Source: Candidatus Phascolarctobacterium caballi
GTDB taxonomy: Bacteria > Bacillota > Negativicutes > Acidaminococcales > Acidaminococcaceae
Direction: 5' to 3'
DNA length: 16,788 bases
Assembly (NCBI GenBank): GCA_018065225.1
Contig: JAGHTS010000274.1
Location: forward strand, 1 to 16,788
The notes beneath the pieces were generated by a model. It searched no databases, was not told the DNA's origin, and saw only the letters and a program-made list of their open reading frames with translations. A program made the translations under genes and the position numbers. The number at the start of each line of letters is the position of its first letter. The stretch's first letter is position 1. Of the stretch, positions 1-8,309 are shown one piece after another.

Positions 1-1
1 T

Positions 2-3000
2 ATGGCTGAAGCAACTCAAACAAACGCTGCTTTGACCATTAACTTGAACGGACATCAAATCACTAAAAATACGGAAGCAATGACCATCAGCACAGGCGGA
101 AGAACCTTAAAAATTAGTGGCGGTACTAATACAGCAGGCAGTATGGACACCAATTTTGATCTGAATGATGCAAGTGGAAAATTGAATGTCAGCGGCAATA
201 CGGAATTGACCGGTAATATTGATAATGCAGGCACAGTAGCTTTTGCAGGTACAACAAGCGTAACAGGAACTTTAAGTGGAGCAGGCAGTTATAGCAACAG
301 CGGAACACTGACAGTAGCAGATGCTACCAAATTGACAATGACAGGCACAAATGGATTGGCAAATGCAGGGACATTAAACTTGGGCGAAGGTGAATTAGGT
401 GCAAATATTACTGGTGCAGATGGTACAACCGTAATTGATGGTGAAGTTACAAGTGCCAAAAATATAGAGAATAAAGTTACTTTGGCGGATGATAAAAAAC
501 TAACCAACACAGGGACAATCAGCGGTGAAGTAACTAACGCAGGCACATTTATCACCACAGCAGATGGCATAACTGGTGGAGTAAAAAATACTGGTAGTTT
601 GGAATTGACAGGAGAAAATAAAGTATTGGGGTGTGCAATTACAGATGAAACAACGGCAACAGGAACAACAACGATTAGCGGCACGGTCACAAATACAAAT
701 GGAAAAACTATTACACAAAACAGTTTAGTTATTGTCAATACTGGCAGTTTGACTACAGATGTAGATAAACTGGTTATCAGTACCGGTATTACAGACAATG
801 GAGAGTTGATTTTGACAGGTACGGGTGAATTGGATGAAAGAATAACAGGAACAGGTATAGTAAATGTAAACGGTACAATAACTACTGTTGTTGACAATCT
901 TGCAAACGAGGGAACTTTGGGTGTAAAAGCAAGTGGTACATTGGAACTTACCAGTGGAATTTTGACTAAAACAATAGAAAATGATGAGACAGGTATAGTA
1001 AAACTTAATGGTGCCACATTGGGCGGTGTATGTGTTGAAAGAGGTACATTGGAATTTGCTGCAGATACTGAGATTGCAGATGCAAGTTATATTTCAGCAG
1101 GGACAAATGTTGTTGATGCGGATAAAACAGTTACTTTAATAGCAGGAACATTGGACAAAGAAGTAACAAATAATGGCACAGTTAAATTTGCTGGTGCAAC
1201 AGAAATGAATGCTAAAGTTAATGGCGGCACATTGGAGATAGCAACAGGAACTGTGGCAGTTAATGATGTGGCATATATATCAGGAGGTACCAATAAAGTT
1301 GATGCCGGTGCAGTGATGGAATTAAATGCAGGAACATTGAATAAAGAAATAACAAATGCGGGTACAGTAAAATTTAATGGTGCAACATTGGGCGGTGCCT
1401 ATGTTACAGCAGGTACAATGGAATTTGCTAAAGACATCAATTTGGATGTTGATTATATTAAAGCAGATACAAATATAATTGATAGCGGAAAAACTATGAC
1501 TTTGCTTAGTAATGGAGAAGATGATGACAATGATACTAAAACTGATACTTTGACCAATAAAATAAGTGGTGCCGGCAATATTGTGATAGCTGGTAATATA
1601 GTATCTGACGGAGCAAATTTTGCAAATTCCGGAAAACTGACAATAAACGAAGGCAATACTTTGGAACTTACAGGTACAGGTACAGATGCAATTTTTAATA
1701 AGGTTGTTAATTCTAACGCCGGTACAGTAAAACTTAATGGTGCCACATTGGGCAGTGCCTGTGTTACTAATGGTATTTTGGAATTTGCCGCAGATACTAC
1801 GACTATTGCAGATGCAAGTTATATTGCAGCAACTACAAATATAATTGATGGTACTGCAGTTGTAGAAATTAAGGGTGGTGAATTAAAAAAAGACATAAAG
1901 AAGAATAATGATGCGGCTACTGGTGGTACGGTTAAGCTTGCCGATAACAGCACATTATCTGTTTTTACAGATCGTAATATTGAGGGGACTTTGGAAGGTG
2001 GTAACAACGGACAAACTTTGAATATGTCTGACAGTACAAATATTAACATATTGCAAGTTGATACTTTGACTGGCAGTTTAAACTTGCAGTTGGATTTGGA
2101 TATGAGCGGTACGCAAGATGCAAAATTAAGTGACCGCTTGGCAGTGAAGACAATAGCTGATGGTACAAGTGTTACAGTTACAGGAATTAATATCACTAAA
2201 GATTTTGATGCCGGAACTGTGCCGGCTGATGAGGTGGTAAATGGGATTACTTATGTAACAGAGAATGGAAACACGCCAACCCATGGTGCTTATGCGGCTA
2301 ATTGTAGTGCTATTACTACAAATAATTATAGATATACTTTCTTTATCAATGACGGAAGCAGTGATGCAGATAAAGCAACTGTAAAAGGAAAATTAAATTA
2401 TAAAGTTGAATCAGTGGAATTTTCTCTTAAAAAATTTATAGAAGGTGATTGGGGTGACGCTGCTGATGATGTTGCAAATTTGAGCTTGACAACGGACTAC
2501 AAGTATAAAGAAACAGTAGCTAATATGGCAGCAGACACTCAAAGTAAAAGTGAACTAAATATTAATTTAAACGGTAAAAACCTTGTTAAAGATATAACAA
2601 TAGATGATGTAATGACTATCAGCACAGGGGCAAAAACTTTGAATATTAATGGCGGTTCCGGTTCAACTTTTGGTAAGATGGATACTAATTTTAAAGTGGG
2701 AGCAGAAGGTGCAACAGATGGTACATTAAATATTAGTGGCACTACAAATTTGACAGGAAAAATTGAAAACTATGGGGATGTAAATGCAAATGGCACCACA
2801 ACATTTGCAGGGGAGATTACTAACGAAAGCACAGGAAAAATAAATGTTGATGGTACTACTGTATTTAATGGCAAAATTACTAATGCAGGCACTTTGAATA
2901 CTAAAGGTACTACAAAATTTACAGAGGAAATTAACAATAGCGGTACTTTAATTACTGACGGTACTACAAATTTTACAAAAGATGTTAAGAATAATGAGAA

Positions 3001-6000
3001 CGGGGAAGTAACATTTAAAGGGACAACAACTGTTATAGGTGGTAATTTATATGGCGGAGGAGCTTATACTAATGAAGGAACTCTAACCGTCAACGCTTCT
3101 AATTTACAAATAACAAATACATATGGTTTGACTAACACAGGTACAGTTAATCTTGGCAGCGGTACATTAGGTACAAAGATTAGTGGTGGTCAAATTAATG
3201 TTAATGCCAATGTAACAAGTGATGTTGATTATATTGCCGGTGATGCAGCAACTGTTGCCAGAAGTAAGACGTTAACTTTGACTGCTGACGGTACTGATGA
3301 TATTTTGATAAAGGAAGTTAATGGTGATGGAAATTTGAAATTTGACGGAAATATTAGTACTAAAGTTGGAAATATTATGACTGGCGGAAGCAACACTGTT
3401 ACGGGTGAACATATTTTGACATTGACTGAGACTGGTACTTTGGAAAAGAAAATCAGTGGCGCTGGTGGTTTGAAGTTTGACGGTAATATAACAACTAAAG
3501 CGGCTAATATTGCTACAAGTGGCACTAATACTGTTGCAAGTGGTAGGACATTAACTGTTGAAGAAGGGACTTTGTCAAAAGCGGTAGGCGGTGAAGGTAA
3601 TATTGCTATCAGCGGTACAGTAAAATCAACTGTTGATAATCTTGCAAACGATGGAACTTTGGGAGTAAATGCAAATAGTACATTGGAACTTACCAGTGGG
3701 AATTTGACAAAAACAATAAATAATGATGCGACAGGTACAGTAAAACTTAATGGTGCCCAATTGGGTGATGTCTGTGTTACTGATGGTACTTTGGAATTTG
3801 CTAAGGATATTACGATTACTGATGCAAGTTATATTTCAGCGGAAACCAATTTGGTTGACCAGTATAAAACGGTAACAGTAGAAAATGGTACTTTGGCAAA
3901 GAAAGTAGATGGTGCAGGCACTGTGGCTGTTGCAGGAGAAGTTAAAGCGAAAATGGAAAACTTTGGTGATGATGTAAAGTTGTCTGTAAAATCAGGAGTT
4001 TTGGAACTTATATCAGGTGAATTGAAAGACAGAACAATAGCAAACAGTGGTACAGTAAAACTTAACGGTGCAACATTGAGCGATGCTTGTGTAAAGAGTG
4101 GGACATTGGAATTTGCAGCAAATACAGATGTTAATCCTGATTATGTTGCGGCAAATACTAATATAGTTGATACTGGTGTGACATTAGGATTAAATAATGA
4201 CGGGAACTTGAAAAAGAAAGTGCAAGGTGCCGGCAAAATTGAAATTAAAGGCAACATTAGCACAAATGCAAACAATCTTGCAGTTGATGGGGGTATTGAG
4301 GTAGATTCCGGGAAAAACTTATCGTTTATAGGTTCAGGCGGAACTTTGACAAAGAATATTCAAGGTAATGGTACAACTGAGTTCCAAACAGAAGTGGCAG
4401 TGGCAAATGGTGTAGAATTAAATACTACAAATAACAATGTTACAGGCACTTTGGATGTGTTGGGTAATATTAAAGCAAACAATATTTATTTCGCAAGTGG
4501 CAGTACCTTAAAAGTTGACGGTACAAAAATTACTGGTACAGCTGCAATTAGTGAGCTTACCAGTGCTAAAGTTGAAAGCGGTTCAAAACTTTATATAAAG
4601 AATGCGGTTGCAGGTTCTGCATATAAAATTCTTGCGGGAAGCGGGATTGAGGTTAACAGTTGGATGACTGATGCTGATATGGGTGCTGGATTTAAGGCAA
4701 GTTACGGGTTGATTGTGGATACTGATAATATAGTTTATAATGACGGCGAATTTACTATCCGGTTTAAAGAAATACCTCAACCGGAAGCAAGCAGATGTGA
4801 CATTATCAATATTGTTTCCAACCTTTCCAGCAACAACGCTTTGAAGTCGTGGGTTGATGATGTTTCATCCAATCAAAATGATGTGTTAACACAGGAAAAC
4901 AGCATTAATACCATGGCAAATATGTCACAATTGGCAAATGTTCAAAACGGGGCATACGCAGTCAGCAATTTGACGTTAAATACAACTTTTGAGCATATGA
5001 GTGTCTTCCAACGCTCTATGACACCGTATTCATCCACACCAAAATTATATTTACGTAACACGGCTATGGAACCGGGAAATTATGAGATGCGTCCAGTGGC
5101 TGTGGGCAGGGTAAGTGATGTACTTCCTGTAAGGTCTGTAAGAAGGGTTATAGACGAGGACCGCAGGTACAGCCGTTCTTCTTACAGAGATGATTATTAT
5201 GCGCCCAGCCGCAGAAGTTATGACAGGGATTACGATTATTCCCCGAAACATTATCATTACATGTCAATGACGGATGAGCCGGACAAAACAATATGGGGTA
5301 CTTATATTCACAGTAAAGAAACTATTAATGACATGAAAGTGGGACATCTTAAACAGGATAGTACGTTAAAACAGAATGGTGCCGTAGTAGGCGCAGATTT
5401 GTGGACGGATGAAAATAGTTTTGGCGGTATAGCGGTTACTTATGCAAAGGGTGATGTAACTTCCAGTCAAAGGGTCAGCAGCGTTAAGAATGATGTTGAG
5501 CATTACGGGGTAAATATGTATCATCGTCAGGATATGGGTAAATTTAGCGTGCAATTTGATGCCGGATATGGAAAATCCAACAATGATATTAAGATGGAAA
5601 CAACAGGTGCAGAAAATGTTACCCTTAAACCTAAAACTGAAGCTTACCATGCAGGTATCAAAATAGAAGAACCTTTGGCAGTTAGTGATAAAACCACATT
5701 AGTGCCGTTCCTTGGTGTACGTTATACATTTATGACAACTAAAAAGGCTAACAGTAACTTGGATGTAACTTATGGTTCTAATGAACAAAATATGTGCAGT
5801 ATCCCTGTTGGTTTGAGTTTAAGAAGTTACAATCAGGTTTCAGACGGTATGAAATTGGGAACAACTCTTGAAGCGGGATATGTATTTAATGTAGGTGATT
5901 CTCATAGCAAACAAAAACTGACGTTTGGTGATGTTACAGATACTATAAGCTATAATTTGGTTGATCGTGGGCAATATTTCATTAAAGCGGCAATACAGGC

Positions 6001-6100
6001 AATCTGCGAAAATATGATTTGGGAACTTGGTTATCATTACAGCAAGAGCAGCAAGACCAAAGATGACAAGTGGTATGTTAATGCCAACTTTGATTTCTGA
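2..6100 (+). CDS. Giant autotransporter adhesin (type V secretion), 5'-truncated by the window edge
   Basis: Surface-exposed or secreted passenger joined to its own outer-membrane barrel. At least 2032 residues are visible. Residues 1-1640 are Thr/Gly/Asn/Val-rich with many short NxGT, LxxTG and GTLxL motifs, as expected for a beta-helical passenger. A roughly 60-residue unit (GTVKLNGATLG ... CV..GTLEFA ... SYI.A.TN..D) recurs from nt 992, 1175, 1361, 1721, 3734 and 4049. Residues 842 onward repeat the opening of the visible protein (NLNG, MTISTG, MDTNF, TNLTG). A helical linker region (about 1600-1700) and an Arg/Tyr-rich stretch (1710-1754) precede the barrel (about 1757-2032), which ends in alternating hydrophobic strands and a terminal Phe (NFDF). 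The ATG at nt 2 aligns with an internal Met of the duplicated module (residue 842), so it is probably not the start. No signal peptide is visible, and the true start should lie upstream. Passenger function is not recognisable; adhesion or aggregation is the family default. Confidence 0.9.
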   Translation: MAEATQTNAALTINLNGHQITKNTEAMTISTGGRTLKISGGTNTAGSMDTNFDLNDASGKLNVSGNTELTGNIDNAGTVAFAGTTSVTGTLSGAGSYSNSGTLTVADATKLTMTGTNGLANAGTLNLGEGELGANITGADGTTVIDGEVTSAKNIENKVTLADDKKLTNTGTISGEVTNAGTFITTADGITGGVKNTGSLELTGENKVLGCAITDETTATGTTTISGTVTNTNGKTITQNSLVIVNTGSLTTDVDKLVISTGITDNGELILTGTGELDERITGTGIVNVNGTITTVVDNLANEGTLGVKASGTLELTSGILTKTIENDETGIVKLNGATLGGVCVERGTLEFAADTEIADASYISAGTNVVDADKTVTLIAGTLDKEVTNNGTVKFAGATEMNAKVNGGTLEIATGTVAVNDVAYISGGTNKVDAGAVMELNAGTLNKEITNAGTVKFNGATLGGAYVTAGTMEFAKDINLDVDYIKADTNIIDSGKTMTLLSNGEDDDNDTKTDTLTNKISGAGNIVIAGNIVSDGANFANSGKLTINEGNTLELTGTGTDAIFNKVVNSNAGTVKLNGATLGSACVTNGILEFAADTTTIADASYIAATTNIIDGTAVVEIKGGELKKDIKKNNDAATGGTVKLADNSTLSVFTDRNIEGTLEGGNNGQTLNMSDSTNINILQVDTLTGSLNLQLDLDMSGTQDAKLSDRLAVKTIADGTSVTVTGINITKDFDAGTVPADEVVNGITYVTENGNTPTHGAYAANCSAITTNNYRYTFFINDGSSDADKATVKGKLNYKVESVEFSLKKFIEGDWGDAADDVANLSLTTDYKYKETVANMAADTQSKSELNINLNGKNLVKDITIDDVMTISTGAKTLNINGGSGSTFGKMDTNFKVGAEGATDGTLNISGTTNLTGKIENYGDVNANGTTTFAGEITNESTGKINVDGTTVFNGKITNAGTLNTKGTTKFTEEINNSGTLITDGTTNFTKDVKNNENGEVTFKGTTTVIGGNLYGGGAYTNEGTLTVNASNLQITNTYGLTNTGTVNLGSGTLGTKISGGQINVNANVTSDVDYIAGDAATVARSKTLTLTADGTDDILIKEVNGDGNLKFDGNISTKVGNIMTGGSNTVTGEHILTLTETGTLEKKISGAGGLKFDGNITTKAANIATSGTNTVASGRTLTVEEGTLSKAVGGEGNIAISGTVKSTVDNLANDGTLGVNANSTLELTSGNLTKTINNDATGTVKLNGAQLGDVCVTDGTLEFAKDITITDASYISAETNLVDQYKTVTVENGTLAKKVDGAGTVAVAGEVKAKMENFGDDVKLSVKSGVLELISGELKDRTIANSGTVKLNGATLSDACVKSGTLEFAANTDVNPDYVAANTNIVDTGVTLGLNNDGNLKKKVQGAGKIEIKGNISTNANNLAVDGGIEVDSGKNLSFIGSGGTLTKNIQGNGTTEFQTEVAVANGVELNTTNNNVTGTLDVLGNIKANNIYFASGSTLKVDGTKITGTAAISELTSAKVESGSKLYIKNAVAGSAYKILAGSGIEVNSWMTDADMGAGFKASYGLIVDTDNIVYNDGEFTIRFKEIPQPEASRCDIINIVSNLSSNNALKSWVDDVSSNQNDVLTQENSINTMANMSQLANVQNGAYAVSNLTLNTTFEHMSVFQRSMTPYSSTPKLYLRNTAMEPGNYEMRPVAVGRVSDVLPVRSVRRVIDEDRRYSRSSYRDDYYAPSRRSYDRDYDYSPKHYHYMSMTDEPDKTIWGTYIHSKETINDMKVGHLKQDSTLKQNGAVVGADLWTDENSFGGIAVTYAKGDVTSSQRVSSVKNDVEHYGVNMYHRQDMGKFSVQFDAGYGKSNNDIKMETTGAENVTLKPKTEAYHAGIKIEEPLAVSDKTTLVPFLGVRYTFMTTKKANSNLDVTYGSNEQNMCSIPVGLSLRSYNQVSDGMKLGTTLEAGYVFNVGDSHSKQKLTFGDVTDTISYNLVDRGQYFIKAAIQAICENMIWELGYHYSKSSKTKDDKWYVNANFDF
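890..1135 (+). repeat. Long direct repeat copy A within the autotransporter passenger
   Basis: This 246-bp in-frame segment begins at VDNLAN and ends at KTVT. It has an equal-length partner at 3632-3877. By eye about three quarters of the 82 encoded residues match, with no gaps, and stretches of DNA such as acattggaacttaccagtgg are identical. The copies are 2742 bp apart, so recombination between them would delete exactly 914 codons in frame. Confidence 0.85.
3632..3877 (+). repeat. Long direct repeat copy B within the autotransporter passenger
   Basis: Partner of 890-1135, in the same reading register and of the same length. It carries the same order of motifs (VDNLAN, TLELTSG, VKLNGA, a Cys-Val pair, TLEFA, DASYISA, KTVT). 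Substitutions are spread evenly along it, which suggests an old duplication rather than a recent copy. Confidence 0.85.
5271..6100 (+). other. Autotransporter beta-barrel domain
   Basis: This is the C-terminal part of the autotransporter, residues about 1757-2032. It shows a run of amphipathic beta-strands typical of the family: IWGTYI, GAVVGADLW, FGGIAVTYA, HYGVNMYHR, FSVQFDAGYG, YHAGIKIEEP, LVPFLGVRYTF, CSIPVGLSL, LGTTLEAGYVF, YFIKAAIQA, IWELGYHYS. The final strand ends in an aromatic residue, which is the usual recognition signal for outer-membrane barrel insertion. About 275 residues matches the normal 12-stranded domain. An outer membrane in the host is therefore expected. Confidence 0.88.
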
Positions 6101-6124
6101 TTGATTTTCATAATAAAATAAAGT

Positions 6125-6158
6125 AAAAGCCAAATTCTTAATAAAGAATTTGGCTTTT
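6125..6158. terminator. Bidirectional intrinsic terminator between convergent genes
   Basis: A perfect 15-bp stem (AAAAGCCAAATTCTT with its complement) closes on a 4-base AATA loop. The stem ends in T4 on the + strand and in T4 followed by a T-rich run on the - strand. It lies between the stops of the autotransporter (+) and the AICAR transformylase (-), so it can serve both. Confidence 0.9.
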
Positions 6159-6189
6159 ATATTGTGAAAAGGTAATAGCTATTTATAAA

Positions 6190-7362
6190 TTAATGATGGA
6201 ACAATCTTAATCCTGTCATTGCCATAGCAATATTATATTTGTCACAAGTTTCAATTACATTGTCGTCACGGATACTGCCGCCTGCTTGGGCAATATATTC
6301 TACACCGCTGCGGTGGGCCCGTTCAATGTTGTCGCCAAAGGGGAAGAATGCGTCACTGCCAAGAGCTACCCCCTTTAATTGTTTGAGCCATGCTTTTTTC
6401 TCCTCACGGGTTAAGGGTTCAGGTTTTGTTGTAAAGAATTGCTGCCAAGTTCCTTCACGTAAAACATCATCCCAGTCGTCGCTGATGTAAACATCAATGG
6501 TGTTGTCACGGTCAGGACGGCGGATATCGTCTTTGAACGGCAAAGACAATACTTTGGGATTTTGACGTAACCACCAGTTGTCTGCTTTGTTTCCTGCAAG
6601 CCGTGTGCAATGGACACGGCTTTGTTGTCCTGCCCCGATGCCGATGGCTTGTCCGCCTTTGACATAGCATACAGAATTTGATTGTGTATATTTTAAAACG
6701 ATAAGTGAGATAAGCAAATCCCGTACTGCATCCGCAGGAATTTGTTTGTTTTTTGTTGGAATATTGTTCAGTAAGTTGGCGTCAATTTTTGCATTGTTAC
6801 GGTCTTGTTCAAAGGTAATGCCAAAGACATCTTTATGCTCTACAAGTTCAGGCACATAGTTTGGGTCAATTTTAACGATATTGTATGTACCTTTGCGTTT
6901 GGTTTTTAAGATTGCCAATGCTGCGTCGGTATAGCCGGGAGCGATAACCCCGTCCGACACTTCTCTTGCCAGCATAGTGGCTGTTTCGGCATCACAGATT
7001 TCGCTAAGTGCCACAAAGTCGCCGTAGGAACTCATACGGTCGGCACCTCTGGCACGGGCATAGGCGGTGGCAAGCGGGCTTAATTTTAAATCATCCACAT
7101 AATAGATTTTTTTCAAAACATCATCCATAGGTACGGCAACTGCGGCACCTGCAGGGCTGACGTGCTTAAAAGAAGCGGCAGCAGGCAAGCCGGTAGCTTC
7201 TTTTAGTTCTTTGACTAACTGCCAAGAATTAAAGGCGTCCAAAAAATTGATAAAACCGGGTCTGCCGTTTAGCACTTCAATGGGGAGTTCGCCTTTTTGC
7301 ATAAAAATGCGGGCTTTTTTCATATTGGGGTTCATTCCGTATTTTAAGGTTAGCTCTTTCAT
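6190..7362 (-). CDS. Stand-alone AICAR transformylase, eukaryote-like type, without IMP cyclohydrolase domain
   Basis: Transfers a formyl group from 10-formyl-tetrahydrofolate to AICAR, giving FAICAR, the penultimate step of IMP synthesis in the cytoplasm. The 390-residue protein spans only the transformylase half of PurH (usual bifunctional length about 510-590). The catalytic Lys66-His67 pair sits in SFKHVSPAGAAV, which matches my memory of animal ATIC (Lys266-His267) rather than the KHxNPCGxA form of E. coli or B. subtilis PurH. Further ATIC-like blocks are AYARARGADRMSSYGDFVAL, KYTQSNSVCY, GIGAGQQSRVHCTRLAG, SDAFFPFGDNIERA and the C-terminal LRLFHH. The start has an excellent ribosome site (AAGGAGG, 5 bases before ATG). 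It lies 13 bp after the radical SAM gene and is probably co-transcribed with it. No IMP cyclohydrolase gene is in the window, so a separate PurO-like or PurH-N protein must supply ring closure. Confidence 0.93.
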   Translation of the reverse strand: MKELTLKYGMNPNMKKARIFMQKGELPIEVLNGRPGFINFLDAFNSWQLVKELKEATGLPAAASFKHVSPAGAAVAVPMDDVLKKIYYVDDLKLSPLATAYARARGADRMSSYGDFVALSEICDAETATMLAREVSDGVIAPGYTDAALAILKTKRKGTYNIVKIDPNYVPELVEHKDVFGITFEQDRNNAKIDANLLNNIPTKNKQIPADAVRDLLISLIVLKYTQSNSVCYVKGGQAIGIGAGQQSRVHCTRLAGNKADNWWLRQNPKVLSLPFKDDIRRPDRDNTIDVYISDDWDDVLREGTWQQFFTTKPEPLTREEKKAWLKQLKGVALGSDAFFPFGDNIERAHRSGVEYIAQAGGSIRDDNVIETCDKYNIAMAMTGLRLFHH

Positions 7363-7375
7363 TTTTCCTCCTTAA

Positions 7376-8251
7376 TTATATTCCAGTCAAATCCCATTTG
7401 GGTATAAAATCAGGACTGGCGGCATCGCCTTCCTGTACAAAACCGTCTTCAACAGGACTTTCCATAAGGTACAATTCCGCCAACTCATATTCTTCTTGGG
7501 TAACTGTACGGTTCAATTCGGGATATTCTGCCGCTCTGCCGCAGGGGACATATTGATGCATTAAACTGAACATTATTTGTCCCGGTTGGAAATTGTCGGC
7601 AATCCAGTCAATAATTTTTTTGGTGTCTTCCAGCCGTCCGGGCAAAAGCAAATGGCGGATGATTACACCTTTTTGCATCAGTCCGTTGCTGTCCAAGACA
7701 TAGTTGCCTGTTTGTCGGTACATTTCTTTGATGGCATTGGTAGCGATGCGGAAATAATCGTAGGCATTGCTGTATTTGATGGCGGCAAGATTGTCCGCAT
7801 ATTTTAAGTCTGGCAGATAAATTTGAATTTTACCTTCCAAACGACGTAAAGTGTCCAATGTTTCAAAACCGCTGGTGTTCCAAATGACAGGTACAGGCAA
7901 AGGTTCGCTTAAAGATTGCAAAATCGCTTCTGTAAAATGGGTGGGTGTAACCAAATTAATGTTGTGGGCACCTTGTTTAATTAAATTAAGATAGATTTCC
8001 CGCAGATGTTCAACACTTATTTCTTTGCCAAAATTTTTATTGCTAATGTCAAAATTTTGGCAATAAACACAATGCAGGTTACAACCGCTGAAAAAAACAG
8101 TACCGCTGCCTTTTGTTCCGCTGATAACTGGCTCTTCCCATAAATGCAGGTGGGCTCGGGCAACTATTGGTGTTATTCCCACACCGCAGGAACCCCAAAG
8201 TCCATTTTCCCTGTCGGCACCGCAACGGTGCGGACATACATAACATTCCAT
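7376..8251 (-). CDS. Radical SAM protein, PflA/PflX-like (COG1313 type), probably translated from a leaderless mRNA
   Basis: Cytoplasmic 4Fe-4S radical SAM enzyme resembling pyruvate formate-lyase activases; the partner protein is unknown. From the start chosen here it has 291 residues. An N-terminal Cys cluster (Cys3, Cys6, Cys10, Cys22 in the CPHRCG and GSCG blocks) is followed by the SAM-cluster motif CNLHCVYC (Cys57, Cys61, Cys64), then PTHFTEA and the strand motifs IWNTSGFE and YLPDLKY. The frame is open to an ATG at 8368, but the extra 39 residues look noncoding: they cover a hairpin and a promoter, and family members begin just before the CPxxCG block. The ATG at 8249-8251 has no Shine-Dalgarno site and sits 6 bp behind a TATAAT box, so the transcript should begin at or within a base or two of the start codon. 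AICAR transformylase follows after 13 bp. Confidence 0.85.
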   Translation of the reverse strand: MECYVCPHRCGADRENGLWGSCGVGITPIVARAHLHLWEEPVISGTKGSGTVFFSGCNLHCVYCQNFDISNKNFGKEISVEHLREIYLNLIKQGAHNINLVTPTHFTEAILQSLSEPLPVPVIWNTSGFETLDTLRRLEGKIQIYLPDLKYADNLAAIKYSNAYDYFRIATNAIKEMYRQTGNYVLDSNGLMQKGVIIRHLLLPGRLEDTKKIIDWIADNFQPGQIMFSLMHQYVPCGRAAEYPELNRTVTQEEYELAELYLMESPVEDGFVQEGDAASPDFIPKWDLTGI

Positions 8252-8257
8252 GAAATT

Positions 8258-8286
8258 ATTATAACATATTGCGTCAGATGTGCCAA
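8258..8286 (-). promoter_or_regulatory. Near-consensus sigma-70-type promoter with extended -10
   Basis: Reading the - strand: TTGGCA (8281-8286), a 17-bp spacer, then TATAAT (8258-8263) with TG one base before it (TGTTATAAT, the extended -10). Six bases separate the -10 from the ATG at 8251, so the expected transcription start coincides with the start codon. It drives the radical SAM and AICAR transformylase genes. Confidence 0.82.
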
Positions 8287-8309
8287 TTTTACGAAAATGC
8301 GTTCTAAAA

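Noticed and set aside
289..1017. 242-codon open frame antisense to the autotransporter
   Set aside because: It is the mirror of a Thr/Gly-rich repeat and gives a Pro/Val/Ser-rich hydrophobic translation without domain, ribosome site or promoter. Similar shadows occur over other repeats of the same gene (1453-1746, 1819-2196, 3229-3525).
992..4140. Tandem repeats considered as a CRISPR-like or variable-number array
   Set aside because: The units are coding, in frame, irregularly spaced and diverged. They are protein repeats.
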